Counted from the first letter of the stretch, positions 1 to 8,707 are shown. The stretch: DNA of 62,552 nt from Bacteroidota bacterium (GCA_023399595.1 JAEWOR010000030.1:1-62552), one strand, 5' to 3'. Numbers and translations are program-made. Notes: generated by a model not told the origin, from the letters alone.

Positions 1-1
1 A

Positions 2-112
2 TATCTCCAATTATACCTCAATGAGTTTGTTTATAAGCTAAACCGTAGATATTTTGGCGACAGACTTTTTGAAAAGCTTATTGTTGCTAATATTACAGGA
101 TTAGGTGATTAA
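2..112 (+). CDS. IS1595-family transposase, C-terminal end (partial)
   Basis: An open frame enters from the left edge and stops with TAA at 110-112. It reads as the last 36 residues of a protein, with YLQLYLNEFVYKLNRRYFGD near its start. A pattern of this kind (YLxxYLxEFxxxxNRR) is typical of the C-terminus of IS1595/ISXO2-like DDE transposases. The catalytic part lies outside the window, so the copy cannot be judged intact or not. The next gene, mntH, is convergent and its stop codon is only 45 bases away, so any terminal inverted repeat must lie in 113-160; I could not identify one. Recognition is from pattern memory of the family. Confidence 0.6.
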   Translation, partial: YLQLYLNEFVYKLNRRYFGDRLFEKLIVANITGLGD

Positions 113-157
113 ACGGATAATCAGTTATTAAATTGATGAGTTTTAAAAATCCAAAAA

Positions 158-1483
158 TTAATTAAAAAATGTTTGATACAATAAATAAAGGTTTAAAGAA
201 AGAATGACAATTGAAATAATCCAAACAGCACATTTTAAAATAGGTTTATTGGCAAATTCACCCATTTTTGCTTTCTCATTGGTGAACATGACCAACGGAA
301 TAACTGCAAAACTAAGTTGCATGGAAAGGATAACTTGACTGAGAACTAGCAAATCCATAGTTCCTTTTTCACCATAAATAATTGTTACCAATAATGCAGG
401 AATTACAGCAATAAGTCGAGTAATTAACCTTCTTAACCATGGTTTGAGTTTAATATTTAAAAAGCCTTCCATTACAATTTGTCCAGCTAAAGTTCCTGTT
501 AAGGTTGCGTTTTGACCAGAAGCTAGTAATGCAATTCCAAAAAATATACTGGCTAAAGAAGTTCCTAATATGGGAGCTAGCATTTTATACGCATCGTGAA
601 TGTCTGCTACATCGGTATTTCCGCTCACATGAAATGTTGCTGCTGCTAAAATAAGTATTGCCGCATTAATGAAAAATGCCAACATGAGCGAAAAAGTACT
701 ATCTATAGTGGCGAACTTTATGGCTTCTCGTTTTCCTTCTGTAGTTCTATCGTAATCTCTTGTTTGTACAATACTACTATGCAGATATAAATTATGTGGC
801 ATTACGGTAGCTCCTAAGATACCAATAGCTATATATAGCATCGCAGGATTTTGAATAACTTCTTTTTGAGGGACTAAACCTGCGAAAATTCCGCTAAGAG
901 AGGGCTTTGAAATTATCAATTCATACACAAAGCAGCCTAAAATGATAAAAATGAGTCCAGCTACAATACTTTCTAACCATCTAAAACCTTTAGCTTGTAG
1001 CATGAGTATTAATAAAACATCTGCAGTGGTAATAATAATTCCCCAAGTAAGTGGAATGTTGAATAATAAATTCAAGGCTATGGCAGAACCTATTACTTCG
1101 GCGAGATCACAGGCTGCAATGGCAATTTCGCATAGAATCCATAAAATAAAGTTGGTTGTAGGTGAATAATGATCTCTACAAGCTTGAGCTAAATCTCTTT
1201 CTCCCACCACTCCAAGTTTAATGGACAAGTGTTGCAGAATCATTGCGAAAATATTGGAAATAAGAATTACAGATAATAAAGTATAACCGAATTGTGAACC
1301 ACCAGCAATATCTGTCGCCCAGTTTCCAGGATCCATATAGCCTACCGCTACCATTAACCCTGGACCGGCAAAAGCTAAATATTTCCTCCAGAAGCTTTTT
1401 GTTTTAGGAACTTTGATAGAGGCATATACTTCCGATAAGGAATGGTATTCTTTATTTTTTCGCCATGCTTTATTGAAATTCAT
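158..1483 (-). CDS. mntH: Nramp-family Mn2+/Fe2+ transporter MntH
   Basis: Proton-coupled divalent metal importer of the inner membrane. The 441-residue length and about 11 hydrophobic segments fit the Nramp family. The metal-binding helix 1 motif DPGNWATD is at residues 51-58 and the helix 6 motif MPHNLYLHSS at 228-237, so both halves of the substrate site are present. The ATG at 1483 follows a Bacteroidota -7 box (1503-1510, minus strand) and an operator-like palindrome (1488-1503), which suggests metal-dependent control by a DtxR/MntR-type repressor (inference). It is a single-gene unit between the IS tip and the terminator of the OmpA-like gene. Confidence 0.93.
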   Translation of the reverse strand: MNFNKAWRKNKEYHSLSEVYASIKVPKTKSFWRKYLAFAGPGLMVAVGYMDPGNWATDIAGGSQFGYTLLSVILISNIFAMILQHLSIKLGVVGERDLAQACRDHYSPTTNFILWILCEIAIAACDLAEVIGSAIALNLLFNIPLTWGIIITTADVLLILMLQAKGFRWLESIVAGLIFIILGCFVYELIISKPSLSGIFAGLVPQKEVIQNPAMLYIAIGILGATVMPHNLYLHSSIVQTRDYDRTTEGKREAIKFATIDSTFSLMLAFFINAAILILAAATFHVSGNTDVADIHDAYKMLAPILGTSLASIFFGIALLASGQNATLTGTLAGQIVMEGFLNIKLKPWLRRLITRLIAVIPALLVTIIYGEKGTMDLLVLSQVILSMQLSFAVIPLVMFTNEKAKMGEFANKPILKCAVWIISIVILSLNLYLLYQTFFN

Positions 1484-1487
1484 AAAT

Positions 1488-1503
1488 GTTAGATTGATCT
1501 AAC
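1488..1503 (-). promoter_or_regulatory. Palindromic operator candidate upstream of mntH
   Basis: GTTAGATTGATCTAAC has two perfect 7-base arms around a 2-base centre. It starts 5 bases upstream of the mntH ATG and shares one base with the -7 box TATTTTTG, so a bound protein would cover the start of transcription. DtxR/MntR-type boxes have similar TTAG...CTAA arms, which makes an MntR-like regulator the natural guess. No regulator gene is in the window. Confidence 0.5.
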
Positions 1504-1510
1504 AAAAATA
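1503..1510 (-). promoter_or_regulatory. mntH -7 promoter box
   Basis: On the minus strand the box reads TATTTTTG, an exact match to the Bacteroidota TAnnTTTG element. Its distance predicts a leader of about 16 bases. I found no -33 TTG at the usual spacing, as is common for regulated promoters. Confidence 0.5.
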
Positions 1511-1542
1511 CTCAATTATTTTAATTTGGAAATATTTTGCAC

Positions 1543-1571
1543 AAAAAATCCCGAAAAAAAATTCGGGATTT
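1543..1571 (-). terminator. Terminator of the DUF937/OmpA gene
   Basis: Stem AAATCCCGAA/TTCGGGATTT with a 6-base A-rich loop. On the minus strand it is followed by a T-rich tract, 25 bases after the stop codon of the OmpA-like gene. Confidence 0.75.
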
Positions 1572-1595
1572 AATAATAATTAAGATAATAGTTTA

Positions 1596-2894
1596 TTATT
1601 TAGCAAATCTCACAGCCATTTTTCTATCAACAGCTCTTTCAGCGTCAGAAGCTTCAGCTGGTTGAGTTGCGAATTCGCTACCATAACCATCAGCCCCCGT
1701 AACTTGACTACCTACACCTGCTTTAGCAAGATAATCTTTTATAAATATTGCTCTTTCGCCAGAAAGTTTTTTGTTTACTTCTTCGTTACCTGTTTTATCT
1801 GTGTAGCCACCTACTTTAATTTTTGCATCTGGGAATGCTTTCAAAATAGTAACTAAATTGTCTAATTGCGCTTGAGAACCAGGTTCTAATTCTTTAGCAC
1901 TACCCATTTTAAAGTTTACTTTATCGAAATCATACCAAACCGTTTTTAAAGCATCATCATTTGCTGCATTTTTATAACCATCGGATTTTAAGAAAGTAAT
2001 CATTCTGTCTTCTAATCCTCCTTTGTAACCTTTTAGTTTTACCCCGTTCAAGTCTATATCTTCATCTACTTTTACAGCACTAGTTGCTGTATCTGTAGAA
2101 TTTACACTTGCAGAATCGTTAACAATAGCGGTTGAGTCTGCGCCTGTTGCAACAGTATCAGTTTTCTTTTTTTCACATTGTTTCCATAGGAACCAACCTA
2201 TTAAACATAGCAATAATAATGGCAATAACCATTTCCAAATGGATCCGCCTCCATTGTTATCATTTCTGAAGTCGTCTCTTACGTCATCCACTTTTTCTCT
2301 AGTTCTTGCTAAATCTTCAGAGAAATTATCTTTTGCTGTTGAAGTAACTGATGCAACCGTTTCTTTTGTTTTACCAAACCATTTTTCAGTATCCAAACCT
2401 AAAGAAGCCAATGATAATCCTGCAGGAAGCAAAGTGGAAAGAACGCTTTTTTGTTCTCCTAGTAATTTAGAAATTCCACTAGTTCCTAGATGATTGTCAG
2501 TTGCATATTTACCAACAGAACCTAAAGTAGCTCCAGTAACTAAATTAAGAAGACTTCCAGCTGAATTGTTGCTTACTCCAGAAAAAGAAGCGATTGCGTT
2601 AATTAGACCACTCACTTTATCTCCAAAAATAGAAGATAGTAATGTTGTAATAATTGAATTATTTTGTGATCCACCCCATAAATTTCCTAAGATTCCACTT
2701 GAAGAGGCTCCTGAAATAGCATCTAGAACACTAGAATTGTCTGCATTGTTAGCCATTCCTCCAACAACAGCTGGCAATAATCCGCTAATCGCTTTGGAAA
2801 CTCCAGATTCACTTTCACCAAGGCTTGAAGCTGCTTGTGATACAAGTGCAGGACCCAATTGCCCTTTAATGAGATCAATGATGTTTAAAGACAT
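1596..2894 (-). CDS. DUF937 and OmpA domain envelope protein
   Basis: Cell-envelope protein of 432 residues. Residues 1-170 are a Ser/Gly/Ala-rich DUF937 (YidB-like) domain. A 19-residue hydrophobic segment (about 222-238, with a PLLLLCLIGWFLW core) anchors it. Residues about 310-432 form an OmpA C-terminal domain with the peptidoglycan-binding GGYTDKTGNEEVNKKLSGERA-like stretch. There is no signal peptide, so the membrane segment probably places the OmpA domain in the periplasm. The role is inferred as linking inner membrane and cell wall. A promoter match (2923-2955) precedes it and a terminator follows. Confidence 0.8.
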   Translation of the reverse strand: MSLNIIDLIKGQLGPALVSQAASSLGESESGVSKAISGLLPAVVGGMANNADNSSVLDAISGASSSGILGNLWGGSQNNSIITTLLSSIFGDKVSGLINAIASFSGVSNNSAGSLLNLVTGATLGSVGKYATDNHLGTSGISKLLGEQKSVLSTLLPAGLSLASLGLDTEKWFGKTKETVASVTSTAKDNFSEDLARTREKVDDVRDDFRNDNNGGGSIWKWLLPLLLLCLIGWFLWKQCEKKKTDTVATGADSTAIVNDSASVNSTDTATSAVKVDEDIDLNGVKLKGYKGGLEDRMITFLKSDGYKNAANDDALKTVWYDFDKVNFKMGSAKELEPGSQAQLDNLVTILKAFPDAKIKVGGYTDKTGNEEVNKKLSGERAIFIKDYLAKAGVGSQVTGADGYGSEFATQPAEASDAERAVDRKMAVRFAK

Positions 2895-2922
2895 AATAGT
2901 TTATTTTTAATGTTAATTAATT

Positions 2923-2955
2923 CAAATATATGTAAAATATGTATTAAAATGACAA
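2923..2955 (-). promoter_or_regulatory. Promoter of the DUF937/OmpA gene
   Basis: On the minus strand TTG (2953-2955), 22 bases, then TATATTTG (2923-2930), close to the Bacteroidota consensus. The predicted leader is about 25 bases. Confidence 0.5.
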
Positions 2956-3002
2956 GAAAAATATAAAAAACTATTGAATTTAACGCTAATGTTAAGAAAT
3001 CG

Positions 3003-4478
3003 TTAATAAGATTTTGCAAATAAAACTCTTCTTTTAGATGGTTTTTTGCTAATTAAAGAAATGCCTTCATCAATATCATCATCTAAAGGAATACATCTAA
3101 TAATAGCTTTGGTTTCTTCTTTTATTTGCTCTTCCTCTTCTTCAGTTCCGTCCCAATGTGCAGAGATAAATCCTCCTTTTTCTTCCAGAACTTTTTTAAA
3201 TTCTTCGTAAGAATCTACTTTGGTGATATGCTCATCTCTATATTTTAAAGCTTTGTTGAAAACATCATGCTGAATTGTATTTAATAATTCTTCGATATAG
3301 TTTTCTAAACCTTCTAATGGTTGAATTTCTTTGGTAAGATTATCTCTTCTTGCAATTTCTACTGTTTTGTTTTCCAAATCTCTTGCACCCATTGCAATTC
3401 TTATAGGAACTCCTTTCAGTTCGTATTCTGCAAATTTCCAACCTGGCTTATTTTGAGTATCATTGTCAAATTTTACAGAAATACCTTTTGCTTTTAATTT
3501 AGCTTGAATGTCCAATGCCACCTCACTAATTTGTGCTAACTGCTCATCCCCTTTAAAAATAGGAACAATAACCACTTGAATTGGAGCTAAACTTGGAGGA
3601 AGCACCAATCCTAAATCATCTGAGTGAGTCATGATTAAAGCACCCATTAACCTTGTTGAAGTTCCCCAAGAAGTTGCCCAAGCGTATTCTTGTTTTCCTT
3701 CTTTATTCGTGAATTTGACATCAAAAGCTTTCGCAAAATTCTGACCTAAAAAGTGTGATGTTCCTGCTTGTAAAGCTTTTCCGTCTTGCATTAATGCTTC
3801 AATACAATAAGTTTCATCGGCACCTGCAAATCTTTCAGATGGAGTTTTTAAACCTTTAACAACTGGTATTGCCATGAAGTTTTCTGCAAAATCTGCATAA
3901 ACATTAATCATTTTTTCTGTTTCTTCAATAGCTTCATCTTTTGTAGCGTGAGCGGTATGTCCTTCTTGCCATAAAAACTCCGCAGTTCTTAGGAATAAAC
4001 GGGTTCTCATTTCCCAACGTACAACATTTGCCCATTGGTTAATAAGAATTGGTAAATCTCTATAAGATTGAATCCAGTTTTTATAAGTACTCCAAATAAT
4101 TGCTTCCGAAGTTGGACGGACAATAAGTTCCTCTTCTAATTTTGCTTCTGGATCTACAATTAATTTATGTGGATTGTTAGGGTCTGTTTTTAATCTGTAG
4201 TGAGTAACTACAGCACATTCTTTAGCAAAACCTTCTGCATTTTTTTCTTCGGCTTCAAAAAGGCTTTTGGGTACAAAAAGTGGGAAATAAGCGTTTACGT
4301 GACCAGTTTCTTTGAATTTTTTATCCATTTCGTCACGCATTTTTTCCCAAATTGCATAACCATAAGGCTTAATTACCATGCATCCACGAACGCCGGAATT
4401 CTCCGCCAAATCAGCTTTTACAACTAATTCATTATACCATTTGCTGTAATCTTCACTTCTTGAAGTTAGTTTTGCCAT
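3003..4478 (-). CDS. proS: Prolyl-tRNA synthetase
   Basis: Cytosolic class II aminoacyl-tRNA synthetase that charges tRNA-Pro. At 491 residues it is the short, archaeal/eukaryote-like ProS type, without the editing insertion of the long bacterial form. Class II motif 2 lies around NVVRWEMRTRLFLRTAEFLWQ, motif 3 around WGTSTRLMGALIM, and the proline-site TSHFLGQNFAKAF stretch is intact. The C-terminus has the extra domain of this subtype, ending in an aromatic residue. It is a single-gene unit; the nearest -7-like box on its strand (4587-4594) is about 105 bases upstream, and I am less sure of that. Confidence 0.95.
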   Translation of the reverse strand: MAKLTSRSEDYSKWYNELVVKADLAENSGVRGCMVIKPYGYAIWEKMRDEMDKKFKETGHVNAYFPLFVPKSLFEAEEKNAEGFAKECAVVTHYRLKTDPNNPHKLIVDPEAKLEEELIVRPTSEAIIWSTYKNWIQSYRDLPILINQWANVVRWEMRTRLFLRTAEFLWQEGHTAHATKDEAIEETEKMINVYADFAENFMAIPVVKGLKTPSERFAGADETYCIEALMQDGKALQAGTSHFLGQNFAKAFDVKFTNKEGKQEYAWATSWGTSTRLMGALIMTHSDDLGLVLPPSLAPIQVVIVPIFKGDEQLAQISEVALDIQAKLKAKGISVKFDNDTQNKPGWKFAEYELKGVPIRIAMGARDLENKTVEIARRDNLTKEIQPLEGLENYIEELLNTIQHDVFNKALKYRDEHITKVDSYEEFKKVLEEKGGFISAHWDGTEEEEEQIKEETKAIIRCIPLDDDIDEGISLISKKPSKRRVLFAKSY

Positions 4479-4549
4479 TATTTTTAATTTAATTTAACTT
4501 TTAATGATTATTTTTATCCAATAATAAAAATCGAAATTTTGATACCATG

Positions 4550-4576
4550 TTGAAACATAAAATTGTTTTATTTTTG
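4550..4576 (+). promoter_or_regulatory. Promoter candidate for the aromatic-rich lipoprotein
   Basis: TTG (4550-4552), 16 bases, then TATTTTTG (4569-4576). The -7 box fits TAnnTTTG; the spacer is short. Its position inside the upstream extension of the open frame argues that translation starts at 4622 rather than 4547. Confidence 0.4.
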
Positions 4577-4621
4577 GTATCTTTTGCAAATATAACTGAA
4601 TTTAAAATTTCTAGTATTATC

Positions 4622-5620
4622 ATGAAAAAAAATATACATAAAAATTTACTTGGAATGCTAAAAAATAAAGGGTTTTTAGTAGTAGCAAGTAGCGTTCTAT
4701 TGGTTTCTTGCGGTACCCAAATGGGAGGTTATTCTGAAACCGACGGTGTTTATTATGATCCCGCTAAAGATACCTTACCACAAGGAACTATTGTGGGAAA
4801 TGATGGTAATAGAGTAGGGGAATATTATAATTATCAAGATTCGTCTGATATCATTAAAAATGCAAATGCCAACCAATATGAACAGCAAAATAGATATGAC
4901 GATTGGAATAATTTAAATGTAAGTGATTCCGATTGGGGAAGTTTTAGTGGATCAACTATAAACTATTACGATAATTCATGGGGTTCACCTTGGGGATGGT
5001 ATGGTTATGGGTATCCATATGGATGGAGAGGAGGATGGAGTTTAGGTTTCTCATGGGGATGGGGAAGTTATTGGGGAAATCCTTGGGGAGGATGGTATGG
5101 TTATAATCCTTATTGGGGATATTATGATCCTTTCTGGGGTGGAGGTTACTACGGAGGCTATTACCCTTATTATGGGTACGGATATTACAACTCAATTCCT
5201 TATAAAAGAAGTGGTGTAGTTTCACAAAGAAGTTATGGACCTGCAAATGGTAATAAAGTTTCAAACAGTTCTGGATTTAGAAATAATGCCAATGCTGATT
5301 TTAGAAATAATGTTATAAGACAAAACAATAGTGGATTTAGAAATCCGAATATGAATCAAAATTCTAACGGAACAAGACCTGGAGGATTTAGAAATCCAAA
5401 TTCAAATCCTAATAATAACGGGACAAGACCAGGTGGTTTTAGAAATCCTAATTCCTCACCAAGACCACCACAACAACAGCAACCGAACTATAGCACACCA
5501 AGAAATGACGGAGGCTTCCGTTCTGGAGGTAGCAATTCTGGAGGTTTTAGATCTGGCGGATCATCAAGCGGTGGATCAACAAGATCATCAGGAGGTGGTT
5601 TTAGAACAGGAGGAAGATAA
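4622..5620 (+). CDS. Gly/Tyr/Trp-rich lipoprotein
   Basis: Secreted lipoprotein of 332 residues, function unknown. The ATG at 4622 gives a clean lipoprotein signal ending LLVSC with Cys30; the longer frame from 4547 would bury this signal and contains the promoter. Residues about 115-195 are a low-complexity stretch of Trp, Tyr and Gly (WGWYGYGYPYGW and similar). The C-terminal third is Asn/Gly/Arg-rich with repeated GFRNPN and TRPGGFRNPN units. Such aromatic, disordered sequence suggests self-association or a matrix role, which is inference. The OmpP1/FadL-like gene follows after 31 bases, probably in one operon. Confidence 0.8.
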   Translation: MKKNIHKNLLGMLKNKGFLVVASSVLLVSCGTQMGGYSETDGVYYDPAKDTLPQGTIVGNDGNRVGEYYNYQDSSDIIKNANANQYEQQNRYDDWNNLNVSDSDWGSFSGSTINYYDNSWGSPWGWYGYGYPYGWRGGWSLGFSWGWGSYWGNPWGGWYGYNPYWGYYDPFWGGGYYGGYYPYYGYGYYNSIPYKRSGVVSQRSYGPANGNKVSNSSGFRNNANADFRNNVIRQNNSGFRNPNMNQNSNGTRPGGFRNPNSNPNNNGTRPGGFRNPNSSPRPPQQQQPNYSTPRNDGGFRSGGSNSGGFRSGGSSSGGSTRSSGGGFRTGGR

Positions 5621-5651
5621 TTAACAAATAATAGAAAATTATTAAAAAATA

Positions 5652-7094
5652 ATGAAAAAAACTTTAGTTTTAATGAGTGTAGGAGCGGCTTTCCTTTTAA
5701 AAGCTCAAGATGTTTCTACGTTGCAAAATACAGTAGATATTTATTCAAACACTCAAAAAATAGGATCTGCAAAGTTTAATTCAATGGCTGGTTCCAATGG
5801 AGCTTTAGGAGGTGACGCAACTTCCTTATTAACAAACCCTGCTGGTTTAGGAGTTGCTATTTCGGGAGATGCATCCGTTACTTTAGGGATTACTAGTAAT
5901 AAAAATACCAGTACAATAAACGGATCTTCATTCGATTATAATATTAATAAAGCTGATATTTCTAATGCAAGTGGAATTATTAGTATTCCGTTAATGACTG
6001 AAACGCCGTGGAAGTTTGTAAATATTGGTGTTAATTTTAGTAATCGTTCTATAGAAAATTATGTGGAAACTCCTGGTAATACTAATGTAATTATTCAAAA
6101 GAATTTAGTTGATCCATTAGGAAATCCATTAGTGGGTAACTTAACCTATATGGGACATGCTTATGATAGAACGGGTTATCAATCTGTATTGAATTTTGGT
6201 GTTGGTGCTAACTATAACAATACTTTGTATTTTGGAGCTGGATTAAATTTTCATAATTCGGATGTAACCAATTTTGATACAGCCGCTTTTTTATTAGATG
6301 CAGACAACTCTATAAATAATTTTTCAAAACAATATACGCCATTTCAGGAGCAGTCAAATGGTTTTTCAGCGTCTTTAGGTGTTATTGGTAAAGTGAATAA
6401 TCAATTGAGATTAGGTTTTGCTTTAGAAACTCCCACTTGGTGGCAATTAGACAGAGTTTATAGTGAATATTATGAGCAGACAGATGGAATTTATTATTCA
6501 GATTTTCAAGAGGAAAGAAATTTAAGAACTCCAATGAGAGCTACTATAAGTGGTGCTTTTGTTCCGAATAAGAATTTTTCTTTAAATGTTGATTATACTT
6601 TAGGACTTACAAAACCTAAGTATTCTGTAGATGGTCCAGCTGAAACTGAATTGAATAACTATTTCACAGACAATTATAAAAATACTTCAGAAGTAAGAAT
6701 TGGTGCTGAATATAGAATTAAAGCGTTCAGATTAAGAGGTGGTTATGCATTTACTTCAAGCCCGTTTGATTCTACAAATATTTCTGCATTTACTAATTCT
6801 GGATCAGTTGCCAATACTTCTTATGATAATCTAATTTTAGGCTCAAGAAATACCATTGGTATTGGTGTTGGATACAACTTTAGCTCTTTCTTTATTGATG
6901 CTTCTTATCAAAATGTTAACTCTAAATACAACAATCCTTTCCTAACAGGATATGTTACTCCAAACCCTGATTATGCTTATTTTTCTACGGGATATCATTC
7001 AGGAGATTATGATGTAACCAGTGATAATGCTGTAGTTTCAGAAGTTAAAAACAATAAAAATAACTTCTTCCTTACTTTTGGGTGGAAGTTTTAG
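5652..7094 (+). CDS. OmpP1/FadL-family outer membrane protein
   Basis: Predicted outer-membrane beta barrel of 480 residues. It has a signal peptide ending LLKAQ. The N-terminal stretch with AKFNSMAGSNGALGGDATSL and NPAGL matches the hatch region of OmpP1/FadL/TodX transporters of hydrophobic compounds. Many alternating-residue strands follow and the chain ends in a typical aromatic FLTFGWKF barrel signal. The exact substrate cannot be read from the sequence. It is probably co-transcribed with the preceding lipoprotein and ends at a strong terminator. Confidence 0.85.
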   Translation: MKKTLVLMSVGAAFLLKAQDVSTLQNTVDIYSNTQKIGSAKFNSMAGSNGALGGDATSLLTNPAGLGVAISGDASVTLGITSNKNTSTINGSSFDYNINKADISNASGIISIPLMTETPWKFVNIGVNFSNRSIENYVETPGNTNVIIQKNLVDPLGNPLVGNLTYMGHAYDRTGYQSVLNFGVGANYNNTLYFGAGLNFHNSDVTNFDTAAFLLDADNSINNFSKQYTPFQEQSNGFSASLGVIGKVNNQLRLGFALETPTWWQLDRVYSEYYEQTDGIYYSDFQEERNLRTPMRATISGAFVPNKNFSLNVDYTLGLTKPKYSVDGPAETELNNYFTDNYKNTSEVRIGAEYRIKAFRLRGGYAFTSSPFDSTNISAFTNSGSVANTSYDNLILGSRNTIGIGVGYNFSSFFIDASYQNVNSKYNNPFLTGYVTPNPDYAYFSTGYHSGDYDVTSDNAVVSEVKNNKNNFFLTFGWKF

Positions 7095-7111
7095 AAATCT
7101 TATTACAATAG

Positions 7112-7140
7112 AAAACCTCAGAAAAATCTGAGGTTTTTTT
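7112..7140 (+). terminator. Terminator after the OmpP1/FadL gene
   Basis: Stem AAAACCTCAG/CTGAGGTTTT with a 6-base A-rich loop, followed by T residues. The next 97 bases (7141-7237) show no gene or clear signal. Confidence 0.85.
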
Positions 7141-7237
7141 ATTTTCTAATCATAAGAATTTATTGCATCCAGCATCCGGTATCTCGAAACCCGAATCTCA
7201 CAATAATTACCAATTACTTTCACTCATTACTCATCAA

Positions 7238-7942
7238 CTAATGTCCATGATGATGAAAACCATGAAAAACAAGTGCTAAAATAATTCCAGAGATTACTAA
7301 ACTTATTTTTTTCCAATCTACATTATGGTTTTTATTGCTTTCAAAAATGATAACAGAAGAAATATGCAAGAAAATTCCACCTACAACCGCTAAGAAATAA
7401 GGTTGCCAATTAGGATTAAAATATTTCCCTAAAAACATTCCCATTGGTGAAGCCAACGCAAATAATGATACAATTAAAATTGAAGGAAAAAAAACTTTAT
7501 GTTTATGATGCGCAAACAAAAATGCTCCTAAAATAAATGAAATAGGAATGTTGTGGAATAATATCCCTAGTAAATATGGACTGAAAATTTTGGTTTCGTT
7601 AGCCAAAGGAATACCTTCAATAAATGCATGAATAAACATTCCAATCATCAAAGCAACGGGTAAAATAGTATGACTTTCACTATGGTGATGAAAGTGCCCA
7701 TGTTCAAAACCTTTGGTGAGATTTTCCAAAAGCATTTGCAATAAAACTCCTCCAATTACGTAGATTCCGATGTTGTGATCTTCGGAACTGTACACCATGG
7801 GAAAAACCTCATTCACGCAAATGGTAATTAGAAAACCAGCACTCAAAACCAAAAGGTTTTTAGCCAGTTTTTCCTGTTGTCCAAAGAATTTCCCTAAGAA
7901 AACACCAATAACAACGCTGAGTATTAATAAAAGAACTATCAT
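7238..7942 (-). CDS. ZIP-family metal transporter
   Basis: Inner-membrane divalent cation transporter of 234 residues with about eight membrane segments. The signature metal-site helices HAFIEGIPLANE and HNIPISFILGAFLF are present, as are His-rich stretches (GHFHHHSESH in the middle and FHGFHHHGH at the C-terminus) usual for ZIP proteins. The substrate is likely Zn2+, but Fe2+ or Mn2+ cannot be excluded. Its ATG overlaps the stop codon of the upstream methyltransferase by one base (TAATG), so the two are translationally coupled. Confidence 0.85.
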   Translation of the reverse strand: MIVLLLILSVVIGVFLGKFFGQQEKLAKNLLVLSAGFLITICVNEVFPMVYSSEDHNIGIYVIGGVLLQMLLENLTKGFEHGHFHHHSESHTILPVALMIGMFIHAFIEGIPLANETKIFSPYLLGILFHNIPISFILGAFLFAHHKHKVFFPSILIVSLFALASPMGMFLGKYFNPNWQPYFLAVVGGIFLHISSVIIFESNKNHNVDWKKISLVISGIILALVFHGFHHHGH

Positions 7943-8670
7943 TAATGTCTTTTTCTAAACCAATTGATGCATCTTGGTGATTCAGATGGAATAAAATCAC
8001 CTAATTGATAATCTCCCCAAACTTTTATTCTTTCAAAACCAAATTCTTCAGCATAAGCGTTTATTTGCTCTGGCGTATGAAGTTTTACCCTTTCAAAATA
8101 ATGATGTTTTTGTCCGTTAGCTTCAAACTGAATATCTTTAACAATAAAGTTGTTTTCAATTTTTTTATGAATAAAAAACTGAATATCTCCTCTCGTTACG
8201 GTTTCTTCGGGTACAAGGTTTTCACGAACATAATTTTCATTTAAATAATCCAAAACAAAAACCCCATTTTCTGGCAAAACTTCAGCAACAGATTGGAAAA
8301 CTTTTTTATCATCTTCTTCACTATCGAAATATCCAAAGCTTGTGAATAAATTAAAAACAGCATCCACTTTTTCAGATTGTATGGGATCTCGCATATCGTG
8401 AACTTCAAAATGTAAATCTACATCTTCAAATTGCTTATTGAAATCAATACTTTTTTTAGATAAATCTAATCCGAGTACGTTAAAACCTAAATTATTAAGA
8501 TAAACTGAATGTCTGCCTTTTCCGCAAGCAAGATCAATTATTTTAGCTCCACGAGGAGTTCCTAATTCTGTTACCAGTTTGCTGATAAAAGATTCAGCTT
8601 CCTGATAATCGTGATTTTTGTATAAAATATGATAATAAGGGGTATCAAACCAAGATTCAAACCATTCCAT
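7942..8670 (-). CDS. Class I SAM-dependent methyltransferase
   Basis: Soluble methyltransferase of 242 residues. Motif I reads IIDLACGKGRHSVYL, followed by the acidic end of strand 2 (VLGLDLS) and a VDAVFNLFTSFGYF motif near the post-I region. The substrate is unknown. I chose the ATG at 8670 because the longer frame from 8721 runs through the promoter: the -7 box (8675-8682) lies only 5 bases upstream. The mRNA may be nearly leaderless. It is coupled to the ZIP gene by a TAATG overlap, though the two products have no obvious shared pathway. Confidence 0.8.
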   Translation of the reverse strand: MEWFESWFDTPYYHILYKNHDYQEAESFISKLVTELGTPRGAKIIDLACGKGRHSVYLNNLGFNVLGLDLSKKSIDFNKQFEDVDLHFEVHDMRDPIQSEKVDAVFNLFTSFGYFDSEEDDKKVFQSVAEVLPENGVFVLDYLNENYVRENLVPEETVTRGDIQFFIHKKIENNFIVKDIQFEANGQKHHYFERVKLHTPEQINAYAEEFGFERIKVWGDYQLGDFIPSESPRCINWFRKRH

Positions 8671-8674
8671 AATA

Positions 8675-8707
8675 CAAAAATAAGTAAATTTGCGAGGTTT
8701 AAGGCAA
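8675..8707 (-). promoter_or_regulatory. Promoter of the methyltransferase-ZIP operon
   Basis: On the minus strand TTG (8705-8707), 22 bases, TATTTTTG (8675-8682). The box ends 5 bases before the ATG at 8670, which predicts a leader of only a few bases or none. Confidence 0.55.

Noticed and set aside
4956..5264. Minus-strand frame opposite the aromatic-rich lipoprotein gene.
   Set aside because: It is opened by the biased codon use of the Gly/Trp/Tyr tract on the plus strand and has no signal of its own.
7141..7237. Possible small RNA or repeat between the terminator and the ZIP gene.
   Set aside because: No stable hairpin, promoter box or conserved pattern could be supported.
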